Shown here: positions 57,577-64,000 of the stretch, piece by piece
Layout of the letters: every line of letters begins with the position of its first letter
Position numbering within the stretch: the stretch's first letter is position 1
Source: Streptomyces monomycini
GTDB lineage: Bacteria > Actinomycetota > Actinomycetes > Streptomycetales > Streptomycetaceae
Length of the DNA: 64,000 nucleotides
NCBI RefSeq assembly: GCF_022271435.1
Contig: NZ_JAFIQY010000010.1
Span: 124,001 to 188,000 of the forward strand
Reading direction: 5' to 3'
Notes under the pieces: generated by a model
Database searches by the model: none
Told to the model about the DNA's origin: nothing
The model's input: only the letters and a program-made list of their open reading frames with translations
Made by a program: the position numbers and the translations under genes

Positions 57577-58542
57577 TCAGCCCCGCAGGCCGCCGGCGAA
57601 CGGCAGCGTCCGCCAGTGCTCGACGGCGGGCTGCAGCGCCTCCACGAGCATGGGCAGCTGCGGTACGAGCGCGAGGCAGGCCACCGCCCGGATCATGCCG
57701 ACGGCGTTGACGCAGCGCAGCGCGCGCTCGTCGAGTTCCCGCAGGCCCAGACGGCGCGCGGCTTCGTCGTACGCGGCCTCGCACTCGGGGCCGAGGGCCG
57801 CCAGGTCCCACTCGACCGGTCCGAGCGTGGTCAGTTCGAAGTCGGCGTACAGGTCGCCGCCCTTGGCCGCGACGATGTTGACGGCTGGCGCGTCCCCGTG
57901 GATCGGCTGGAGGGCGACGCCGGGGAACTCCGCCTCGAACGCGGCACGCGAACCGACCAGGGGCTCCAGCACCGCCCACTCCCGCCGCGCGCGGTCGAGG
58001 TCGGCCGGATCGATGAGGTCGGTGTGCCCTTCGAGGGCGGCCAGCGCCTCCGTGGCGAACCTCGGTTCGGCGGCCGACAGGAACGGCAGCTCGCCCGGGT
58101 ACGCGCGCAATGCGGCGTGCAGGTCGGCCGTCAGGCGGGAGTTGCGTACGTAATCGGGCTCCCGGCCCTCGCCGCCGTCCTGCTCGACGAACTGCCAGAA
58201 CGTCATCGAGAACCCGTCGCGCACCACGGGCTCCCGCGGCACGAGCGGGCTCGGCGGGATCACCGGGACACCCCGCATCGCCAGCCAGGCCACCACGTCC
58301 AGCTCCAGCCGCTGACGCGCCGCCTGGGTGCCGGTGCCGGCGTACGGCGGCAGGACGGTCGGGACCCGGACCACCACGGGCGAGGGGGCGAGGTGCACGA
58401 CGACGGAGAACACGTCGTGCAGCACCGTCGCGTCGGTCACCGTCAGGCCCAGTTCACGTCCGGCGGCGACCGCTGCGTCCAGCGCACGCGACGTGCGGGC
58501 GGCTAGCTGGTCGGGCGTCATGAACTCCGGCAGTCCAGGCAT
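57577..58542 (-). CDS. Aminoglycoside phosphotransferase (APH) family kinase
   Basis: 321 residues: TVLHDVFSVVVHLAPSPVVV (nucleotide lobe), ALQPIHGDAPAVNIVAAKGG (catalytic loop with HGD and Asn) and LYADFELTTLGPVEWDLAAL (DFE metal site). It should phosphorylate a small-molecule hydroxyl; whether that is an antibiotic is unknown. The catalytic Asp of HGD is present. Start ATG 58542 or 58521. Confidence 0.87.
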   Translation of the reverse strand: MPGLPEFMTPDQLAARTSRALDAAVAAGRELGLTVTDATVLHDVFSVVVHLAPSPVVVRVPTVLPPYAGTGTQAARQRLELDVVAWLAMRGVPVIPPSPLVPREPVVRDGFSMTFWQFVEQDGGEGREPDYVRNSRLTADLHAALRAYPGELPFLSAAEPRFATEALAALEGHTDLIDPADLDRARREWAVLEPLVGSRAAFEAEFPGVALQPIHGDAPAVNIVAAKGGDLYADFELTTLGPVEWDLAALGPECEAAYDEAARRLGLRELDERALRCVNAVGMIRAVACLALVPQLPMLVEALQPAVEHWRTLPFAGGLRG

Positions 58543-58639
58543 GGCAGCGATGGTGCCACGGCCTGTGGCGGGGGCGCGACGGAATTGCCGATCACTTGCC
58601 GGGGGTGCCACGAGCGGGTGCCGTACGGCTTCGGGCGGC

Positions 58640-58745
58640 GGACGGCGGGCATCGGTGTCGGGCGGCGGTGTCAGGCGGCGGGCGGCGGGCGGCGGTGTCA
58701 CCGGGACTCGGGCATCGGGCGGCGGTGTCACCGGGACGCGGCGCG
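58640..58745. repeat. GGGCGGCGGTGTCACCGGGA repeats
   Basis: Several copies of a CGGGCGGCGGTGTCAC unit (two near-identical 42-bp copies end GGTGTCACCGGGAC at ~58707 and ~58737) fill the gap between the kinase and TetR genes and run into the TetR 3' end. Confidence 0.7.
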
Positions 58746-59510
58746 CACCCGGCCTTCGCCCGCCCGGCACTCCCCCACCCGGTGCTCGGGCACCCGGTGT
58801 TCCGGCATCCTGAGGTCGCCCACCCGGTGGTCGCCGGCGTGGCCCCCGCCCGCCGGGTCCTCGCCGGCCGGCCGGTTCTCCGGGTACTCGTCGCCGCCTA
58901 CCAGGAGCGGTGGCCGCGCGCCGAGCACCAGGCCCCAGACGTGGTCCACGTGCGCCGTCGGGGACAGCCCGGCCGCGACACCGCGCGGTACGCCGGTGCG
59001 GGCCGCGAACTCCGCGCCGGTCACCACGGAGACCGCCGTGGCGGTGACCGCCTCCGCGGTCGTCCAGCCGGTGAAGTCCGGGTGGGCGCGTTCGACGAGT
59101 TCGCTGAGCGAGGGCAGCCACATCGCGTACCAGGTGTCGCCGTCCTCCGGGAAGTCCCAGGCGAGGCGGGCGGCGGCCCGTACGGTCGGTTCCTCTTCGA
59201 GCAGCCGCGCGAGGGTACGGGTGAAGGTGACGACCCGTCGTAACTCGCCGCGTGCGGTGGCCTTGGGGATTCTGCTCGCGGTCATGAGGGAGGACAGTGC
59301 GCCGCAGGTCAGCGCGCAGCCGGTCTCCCTGACCGCTTCGGCGAGCGCCGCCTTGGACGGGAAGTGGAACGTCAGGCCGCCGATGGTGACGTCCGCCGCC
59401 GTGCTGATACGGGCCATCGAGGCGCCCGCGTACCCCTTCTCGGCCATCTCGTCGGCGGCGGCCCGCAGCAGGGTGCGGCGCGTCCGCTCAGCTCGGTCCT
59501 GTCGCGCCAT
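58728..59510 (-). CDS. TetR-family regulator, gamma-butyrolactone receptor-like
   Basis: 260 residues: MARQDRAERTRRTLLRAAAD, EMAEKGYAGASMARISTAAD and VTIGGLTFHFPSKAALAEAV give the ArpA/ScbR-type HTH; the ligand half has PTVRAAARLAWDFPEDGDTW and MWLPSLSELVERAHPDFTGW. The C-terminal ~30 residues are an HRV-x-E repeat. It may be a pseudo-receptor that senses antibiotics or another butenolide. ATG at 59510 with GGCGGGA upstream. Confidence 0.82.
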   Translation of the reverse strand: MARQDRAERTRRTLLRAAADEMAEKGYAGASMARISTAADVTIGGLTFHFPSKAALAEAVRETGCALTCGALSSLMTASRIPKATARGELRRVVTFTRTLARLLEEEPTVRAAARLAWDFPEDGDTWYAMWLPSLSELVERAHPDFTGWTTAEAVTATAVSVVTGAEFAARTGVPRGVAAGLSPTAHVDHVWGLVLGARPPLLVGGDEYPENRPAGEDPAGGGHAGDHRVGDLRMPEHRVPEHRVGECRAGEGRVRAASR

Positions 59511-60012
59511 TGTCCCGCCTCGGTGATCGCCCTCGGTTGCCAGCGCCGTACCGGTGACACCCAACCGTCCATGCTAGGCGCGGGTTTGGCGGGCCGCACG
59601 GTCGCGGCGCTAGTTGGCGGAGACTTGATCAGTATGGGAACCGGGGGCGGCCCCAGGGCAGTCGTTCAGTGCCTCGGGGTGGTTTCGGGGGGGCGGGGGC
59701 GGTTCCGATGGGCTGTGGGGTGTCCGTGGGTGACCGCGAGGCGTCCACGGGTGTCTATGGGTGTCCGTGAGCGTCCGTGGGCGTCCGTGGGCGTCCGTGG
59801 GGTGCTGCCGAAGCGGAAGCCGGGGGCCGGTGCCGGGCGCCGGCGCCACCGGTCGGCCCGAGGCGCGTCCGTACCGGATCGCGGGACCGTCACGGGCCGC
59901 TCCCGACCGGTCCCCGCGCCCGTTCCCGCGCCCTGCCCGCACGGATCGTTTCCTCGCCGCTCGCCCGTAGTTCGGCTTCCGTTCGGCCGCGTCCGGAGGG
60001 CTCCTGGTACGA

Positions 60013-60039
60013 CGAAAAAAGCCCGGGACCTCGTGGGCT
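60013..60039 (-). terminator. Intrinsic terminator in antisense orientation
   Basis: On the minus strand AGCCC (60039-60035), a 10-nt loop, GGGCT (60024-60020), then TTTTTT (60020-60015): a classical hairpin plus U-tract, rare in this genome. It would stop minus-strand transcription coming out of the gene at 60119. Confidence 0.5.
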
Positions 60040-60044
60040 CGCAA

Positions 60045-60062
60045 AAAAAACGATCGTTCTTT
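60045..60062. promoter_or_regulatory. ARE-like palindrome (site 2)
   Basis: AAAAAACGATCGTTCTTT with a perfect AACGATCGTT core (60049-60058), followed by ATTCTTTG. It lies 57 bp before the ATG of the transposase-derived gene. AT flanks around a short GC core resemble the autoregulatory elements bound by gamma-butyrolactone receptors. Confidence 0.6.
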
Positions 60063-60118
60063 ATTCTTTGCTGGTCGGCGCCCGATTCACGGGATGACCA
60101 CGGGAGGGAACGAACACC

Positions 60119-61798
60119 ATGACGACAGAAACTGCGCATCCGGCTACCCGCACCCCCGCACACACCCTGGCCACTTCCCTCTCTTCCAGTCGCCCGCTCG
60201 CAGTACGTAGTCTGTCCGACAAATCGGGTGTGCGCGATGTCTCTCCCGTCACCACCGACACGCTCCCCGCCGCTTCCGGGAGGACCGCCCGCAACGGCCG
60301 CTCCGCCGCCCACAACGGAGGCACCGGCCGGACCCCGGCACCCGGTTCGACCGGGCCCGCCGGGCGAACCGGAACCGCCCGCAGGCCGGGCCGCACCGAA
60401 ACCCCCGCCGCACCCGAGCGCCGTGCCGCCGCGTCCGGCGAGTCCGATGACTCCGCCTCCACCGCACCGGCCGTACCGTCCGGCGATTCCGGCAGAGCTG
60501 CCACGTCCGCCACATGCGTCACGTCAGAAGCATCCGGCACGCCCGGCACGTCCGGTCAGTCCGAAACGTTCGGTCAGCCGGAGACGTTCGGGACGTTCGA
60601 CGCCTTCGCGGACGACCTTTTCGGCCATCTGCCGCGTACCGACCAGCGCCGCTGGGCCCACGCGTACCTGCTGGCCCTGCTGACCACCGAAGGCAAGAAG
60701 TCCGTACGCCGGCTGGCCGCCGCCGTCTCCGACTCCCCCACCGCTTCCCAGTCGCTGCACCAGTTCCTCAACGCCAGCCCCTGGGACTGGAACCCGGTAC
60801 GCCGCGAACTCGTACGCCGGGCGGAGGAGCCCGCGGCGCCCCGGGCGTGGATCCTCGCTCCGGCGGTGCTGCCCAAGCGCGGCGGGCACTCCGTCGGCGT
60901 CCACCGCCGCTTCGACTCCGCCGCCGGGCGGACCGTCAGCTGTCAGCTGGCCATGGGGATGTTCCTGCCGGTGGGAGAGGCGGCCACGGCTGCCGCCGTG
61001 TCGGCGTCGGCCGCTTCGGGGGCTGCGGGCGCGGCTTCGGGAGCGGCTTCGAGCGCGACGTCGAACGGGTCGGCCGGTGGCGCGGCGGCCGGGTCAGCCG
61101 CTGCCGGTGACTGCGGCGGCAGCGCGGCCGTGTCCGTCGACTGGCGGCTGTTCCTGCCTCCCCAGTGGGCCGACGACCCCGAGCTGCTGCGCCGCAACCG
61201 CATACCCGCCGCGGAGACCAACCACTCCCGCCCGATGTGGGTGCACGCGCTCGACCTCGTGGAGGCGCAGGCCGCCCGTTCGACCTGCGCTCCGGCGCCG
61301 GTCGTGGCGGACCTGAGCGAGTACTCCGACTCCGTACGGCTCATCGAGGCGCTGGCCCGGCAGGGACGCGACTTCGTCATCGCCGTACCGGCCGCCACCG
61401 CGCTGGCCACTCCGCCCACGCCCGGCATGCCCGGCGACCCGGGCGCACGCCCGCGCCTGCTGCAGTCCGCGCCCACGCCGGTACGCCTGCCCGGCTCGCA
61501 CCACACCTACCGCGCCTTCACGGAGCCCGGACCGGCCGGCGCCCGGCCGTCCCGGATCTGGCTCACCAACATGGCGCACCGCCGCATGGGCCAGCTCCTC
61601 GGCCTCGCCCGGCTGCACCAGCTGCCCACGGCCACGCTGCGCACCCTCGCGACGGACTTCGGACTGTACGACTTCGAGGGCCGCTCCTTCCCGGGCTGGC
61701 ACCACCACATGACGCTGACCTCGGCGGCACACGCCTACCGGGCACTGACGGCGGTGCCGGACGAGCAGACGTTGACGACGGTGCGGTTCGAGTCCTGA
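60119..61798 (+). CDS. Second IS701-transposase-derived protein, first Asp lost
   Basis: 559 residues. The first ~150 are Ala/Thr/Gly/Pro low complexity; then FADDLFGHLPRTDQRRWAHA, LLTTEGKKSVRRLAAAVSDS, LHQFLNASPWDWNPVRRELV, LPKRGGHSVGVHRRFDSAAG, a ~50-residue Ala/Gly/Ser insert, VSVDWRLFLPPQWADD, PVVADLSEYSDSVRLIEAL (second Asp) and DFEGRSFPGWHHHMTLTSAA (Glu). The first catalytic Asp is replaced (ILAPAVLPKRGG), as in the paralogue at 56110. Transposition is therefore unlikely. A perfect palindrome precedes the gene. Confidence 0.75.
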   Translation: MTTETAHPATRTPAHTLATSLSSSRPLAVRSLSDKSGVRDVSPVTTDTLPAASGRTARNGRSAAHNGGTGRTPAPGSTGPAGRTGTARRPGRTETPAAPERRAAASGESDDSASTAPAVPSGDSGRAATSATCVTSEASGTPGTSGQSETFGQPETFGTFDAFADDLFGHLPRTDQRRWAHAYLLALLTTEGKKSVRRLAAAVSDSPTASQSLHQFLNASPWDWNPVRRELVRRAEEPAAPRAWILAPAVLPKRGGHSVGVHRRFDSAAGRTVSCQLAMGMFLPVGEAATAAAVSASAASGAAGAASGAASSATSNGSAGGAAAGSAAAGDCGGSAAVSVDWRLFLPPQWADDPELLRRNRIPAAETNHSRPMWVHALDLVEAQAARSTCAPAPVVADLSEYSDSVRLIEALARQGRDFVIAVPAATALATPPTPGMPGDPGARPRLLQSAPTPVRLPGSHHTYRAFTEPGPAGARPSRIWLTNMAHRRMGQLLGLARLHQLPTATLRTLATDFGLYDFEGRSFPGWHHHMTLTSAAHAYRALTAVPDEQTLTTVRFES

Positions 61799-61840
61799 GG
61801 GTGGGCTCCGGGGGCAGGTGAGGCGCGGGTCTGGGCCGGT

Positions 61841-63130
61841 TCAGGCGCGGGCCTGGAGGTGGGAGCGGTACCAGTCGGCGGCTTCCGCGAGTCGTACGAG
61901 AGGGCCGGGGCCCGGGTCGCAGCCGGCCACCTTCCACACCTCGTCGCTGCGGTACCAGTGGTCCCTGGCCAGGAGGGCGAACTGCCGCTCGCTCACCCGG
62001 CCGGGGACGGCATCGAGGCGCTCCAGGCACGCGTCCCAGGAGAGGTCGGGGGCGAGGACGGGTCCGGAGGCGAGGACGGGTCCGGAGGCGAGGACGGAGC
62101 CGGGGCCGTCCCGAGGTGAGGTGGCGCCCTGAGGTGAGATGGCGCCCGGCCGCGGCAGGACGCCGTGGCCGATCAGGGTGTCCATGAGGTCCCCGTTGCG
62201 TGCGGGGACGGGGTGACTGGCGTGGTACACGCCACCGGGGACGGCCGTCGGCGCCAGGGCCAGCCGCGCGAACAGGCGGGCCAGATCCTCGACCGCCACG
62301 ACGGAGAGCAGACCGCGCCCGCCGTCCCAGCGCGCCGGTACCCGGTGCAGCAGTTCGGCCAGCGCCGGCACCACCCACCGGTCGCCCGCGCCGAGCACCA
62401 GGCCCGGCCGCAGCACCGTGCCGCCCGCTTCCAGCACCGGACGTTCGGCGGCCAGACGGGTGCGGCTCGCCGGGGAGAGCGGCGCGGGTTCGACCTCGCC
62501 CACGCCCGGGCCGGCGTGCGGCCCGGCCCCGTACACAGCGGCGGTGGAGAGCTGGACGATCCGGCCGACACCCGCCCGTACCGCTTCGCCTACAAGGGCG
62601 GCGGTGCCCCGCACGTTGACCAGCTCGCAGCGCTCCTCGTCCCGGCCGATGTCCGAGGCGAGGTGCAGCAGGGCGTCGGCGCCTTCGCAGACACCGCGCA
62701 GGGAGGCGGGATCGGCGAGGTCGGCGGTGACCCATTCGACGGGGACGATCGTGTCCGGCCGCGGGGGCGGGGGCGAGGGCCGGAGGGAACCCGGGAACGT
62801 GAGGGGCTCCGGGGGTGGGTGGGACTCCGGAGACGGGAGGGGGCCCGAGGACGGGAGGGAGCCAGGAGACGAGAGGAAACCCGGGGACGGAAGGAAACCC
62901 GGGGCCCCGGCGGGTTCCGGCGGCTTGCGAGCTACGGCGCGAAGCTGGACCGAGAGCGGAAAAACCGAATCTGAATTCGGATAAGACAGCAGCTTCCGTA
63001 CCACCGCGGAGCCGATGAACCCGGTCGCCCCGGTCACCACCACCCGCCGGGGAGCCGTCGCCGCCGCACCGTCCGCCACGTCGCCCACCATGCCCTCAGC
63101 CGCGCCTCTCGCCACACCTTTTCCCGTCAC
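61841..63130 (-). CDS. NAD-dependent epimerase/dehydratase family protein
   Basis: 429 residues: Rossmann motif VVVTGATGFIGSAVVRKLLS, then a ~60-residue Pro/Ser-rich insert, VEWVTADLADPASLRGVCEG, ADALLHLASDIG, VQLSTAAVYGAG and VLRPGLVLGAGDRWVVP. The usual Tyr-x-x-x-Lys reads SRTRLAAE, so the catalytic pair is not evident. Epimerase/dehydratase genes of this type accompany gamma-butyrolactone receptor genes in several Streptomyces, so a role in signal synthesis is possible. SGPVLA is tandemly repeated near residue 345. Starts at GTG 63130 or ATG 63091; it follows the receptor gene by 22 nt. Confidence 0.8.
   Translation of the reverse strand: MTGKGVARGAAEGMVGDVADGAAATAPRRVVVTGATGFIGSAVVRKLLSYPNSDSVFPLSVQLRAVARKPPEPAGAPGFLPSPGFLSSPGSLPSSGPLPSPESHPPPEPLTFPGSLRPSPPPPRPDTIVPVEWVTADLADPASLRGVCEGADALLHLASDIGRDEERCELVNVRGTAALVGEAVRAGVGRIVQLSTAAVYGAGPHAGPGVGEVEPAPLSPASRTRLAAERPVLEAGGTVLRPGLVLGAGDRWVVPALAELLHRVPARWDGGRGLLSVVAVEDLARLFARLALAPTAVPGGVYHASHPVPARNGDLMDTLIGHGVLPRPGAISPQGATSPRDGPGSVLASGPVLASGPVLAPDLSWDACLERLDAVPGRVSERQFALLARDHWYRSDEVWKVAGCDPGPGPLVRLAEAADWYRSHLQARA
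62050..62105. repeat. 18-bp tandem repeat in the epimerase gene
   Basis: GGCGAGGACGGGTCCGGA units repeat three times, encoding the SGPVLA repeats of the epimerase-like protein on the minus strand. A second low-complexity block (GGGACGG/GGAAACCC units) at ~62815-62915 encodes its Pro/Ser insert. Confidence 0.75.
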
Positions 63131-63152
63131 CGTACGCGTCCGCTTCCGGCCC

Positions 63153-63767
63153 TCAGGCCACCGCCCGCTTCCGCCGTGCCGCGAGATCGACCTGCTGTCT
63201 GACGGCCGGCGCGGCGACGCCCGGGAGGAGGTAGCGCCAGAGGGAGACGACGCGTTTGTGCAGGTCAGCGCGGCCGGTGGAGATTTGCGAGAAGAGCTGC
63301 GTGCCGGTGTAGGCGCTGACCAGGACCCAAGCCAGTTCGTCCACGTTCACCTCGGGGAGCAGTTCGCCCTTCTCCCGCGCGGCGCGTAGCTGGCCGCCGA
63401 ACTGCTCGGCCCAGATGCGGTACGCGGAGTCGTCCTGGACACCGAACTCCCCCTGTTCGGCCGCGAGCCTGACGCCCGCCCGCAGGGTGGGGTTGGACTG
63501 CAACTCCTCCGCCAGATACAGGGTGATGTCGACCAGCCGCTGGAGGCCGTCCTCTCCGGGCGGCATCCGCAGACCGTCGCTCTGCTCGACCATCACCGCC
63601 CTGGCCAGGGCTTCTTTGGACGGGAAGTGGAAGTACATCCCGCCCTGCGTCACACCGGCGCGCTTCATGATCTTGCTGATGCTGGCGCCGCTGAACCCGA
63701 ACTCGTCGAAGACCTCGGCGGCCGCCCGGAGGATGACCTCACGTGTCCTGACCGCGCGTTCCTGCAT
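63153..63767 (-). CDS. Gamma-butyrolactone receptor-type TetR regulator (ScbR family)
   Basis: 204 residues: MQERAVRTREVILRAAAEVF, DEFGFSGASISKIMKRAGVT and QGGMYFHFPSKEALARAVMV are the ArpA/ScbR signature; the ligand half has NPTLRAGVRLAAEQGEFG and RIWAEQFGGQLRAAREKGEL with the conserved Trp that closes the butyrolactone pocket in characterised receptors. It is likely a true ligand-responsive repressor of its own gene and nearby targets. ATG 63767 begins at MQERAV; GTG 63776 is also possible. No afsA-type synthase is inside the window. Confidence 0.9.
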   Translation of the reverse strand: MQERAVRTREVILRAAAEVFDEFGFSGASISKIMKRAGVTQGGMYFHFPSKEALARAVMVEQSDGLRMPPGEDGLQRLVDITLYLAEELQSNPTLRAGVRLAAEQGEFGVQDDSAYRIWAEQFGGQLRAAREKGELLPEVNVDELAWVLVSAYTGTQLFSQISTGRADLHKRVVSLWRYLLPGVAAPAVRQQVDLAARRKRAVA

Positions 63768-63794
63768 GGACAGCACCAGCTCCCTCGACGAACA

Positions 63795-63815
63795 AAAAAG
63801 AATAGTATTTATTTT
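63795..63815. promoter_or_regulatory. ARE-like palindrome upstream of the receptor (site 3)
   Basis: AAAAAGAATA-G-TATTTATTTT (arms match at 8 of 10 positions), 27 bp before the receptor start. This AT-rich block is highly atypical for the local GC content and fits an autoregulatory element. Confidence 0.6.
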
Positions 63816-63838
63816 ATGAGCGCCGAGGCCCTCACACG

Positions 63839-63920
63839 GTGACAGCCGAACCGGACCCGCCGCGGCTCCCGTTGGCCGCCGGGCATCCCGCGGTACGGCG
63901 ACGACCTGCCCGAGAGCCCC
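63839..63920 (+). pseudogene. Possible cytochrome P450 N-terminal remnant
   Basis: GTG at 63839 opens VTAEPDPPRLPLAAGHPAV, which resembles the start of bacterial P450s (Pro-Arg-Leu-Pro-Leu-x-x-x-His-Pro), but the frame degenerates into Arg/Gly/Thr repeats within 30 codons. An 8-codon ORF (ATG 63817, MSAEALTR) overlaps its start by GTGA. P450 genes often neighbour gamma-butyrolactone receptor genes. Weak evidence; no gene is convincing to the window end. Confidence 0.25.
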
Positions 63921-64000
63921 GGCCGGACCACTACGGACCGCAAAGGGCCGGGCCGGACCAGACAGGACCGAACAGGACCGGGCCTGCAGACACTCCTCAG

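Larger units (their letters stand above)
59511..60118. other. 608-bp regulatory region before the second transposase-derived gene
   Basis: It holds a degenerate GTCCGTGGGC decamer array (59700-59815), an A/T-flanked hairpin (60013-60039), an ARE-like palindrome (60045-60062) and the GGGAGGG ribosome-binding site of the next gene. No protein-coding frame is convincing. Confidence 0.6.

Noticed and set aside
58640..58745. CRISPR-like array
   Set aside because: The repeats are short, variable and have no regular unique spacers; no cas gene is present.
56110..61798. Composite transposon formed by the two IS701-like genes
   Set aside because: The two proteins are diverged, both lack the first catalytic Asp and I found no matching terminal inverted repeats or target duplications.

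Overview
The window is chromosomal DNA of a Streptomyces or a very close relative. The evidence is very high GC with strong third-position GC bias, GTG, TTG and apparent CTG starts, and families typical of the genus: HrdD-type sigma factor, XRE-DUF5753 with DUF397, SepX/GlpR, gamma-butyrolactone receptor-type TetR proteins and questin oxidase. From memory, the order from glpR to hrdD resembles the S. coelicolor hrdD neighbourhood. The left and central parts therefore look like conserved core, and the last ~10 kb looks accessory and regulatory.

Layout. 1-10.4 kb: a partial DUF3995 gene, tRNA-Ala(CGC) with its promoter, then the minus-strand run galU, glp (MoeA-like), moaC, mogA, a GNAT acetyltransferase and glpR/sepX, which joins molybdenum-cofactor genes to a cell-division membrane receptor; 5-formyl-THF cyclo-ligase and a penicillin-acylase-type hydrolase follow. 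10.6-16.8 kb: a CPA1 antiporter, an MFS exporter with a long leader, an FmdB zinc-ribbon gene behind a near-perfect CIRCE element, MTA phosphorylase, a decayed SAF-type gene and mscL. 17-19.6 kb: an XRE-TPR regulator, a resolvase-like protein lacking its serine, and a truncated acyl-CoA synthetase. 20-25.5 kb: a frameshifted MFS remnant, then a sulfide-oxidation locus (persulfide dioxygenase-rhodanese divergent from GntR, a TSUP exporter and a type II SQR). 25.5-30.3 kb: TetR genes, a MerR-PP2C fusion, a reductase and an M20 amidohydrolase.

30.9-34.5 kb is the most interesting cluster: an ESX-like protein, a small unknown, a WXG-containing protein with a C-terminal Cys-His-Asn papain-like domain, and an overlapping lipoprotein with two chagasin-like (I42) repeats. 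I read it as a possible secreted protease effector with its inhibitor. 34.9-41 kb has two L,D-transpeptidases (one behind a perfect CRP-type palindrome), a P1-family peptidase and a CoA-transferase. 41.1-46.3 kb carries the fructose PTS operon (fruR-fruK-fruA) and hrdD behind a textbook sigma-R promoter.

46.4-56 kb holds acetyltransferase, flavin-oxidoreductase-like, questin-oxidase, MarR, MFS, TetR, rhomboid-like, DUF397/XRE and small membrane genes. 56-64 kb resembles a gamma-butyrolactone-type regulatory island. Two paralogous IS701-transposase-derived proteins that have lost the first catalytic Asp flank a kinase-like gene and a TetR regulator; an NAD-dependent epimerase and a ScbR-type receptor follow. 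AT-rich palindromes with a shared core precede both transposase-derived genes and the receptor.

Tandem repeats are common, both between genes and as in-frame low-complexity expansions (mogA, penicillin acylase, persulfide dioxygenase, epimerase). All calls come from reading the sequence; no database search was run.
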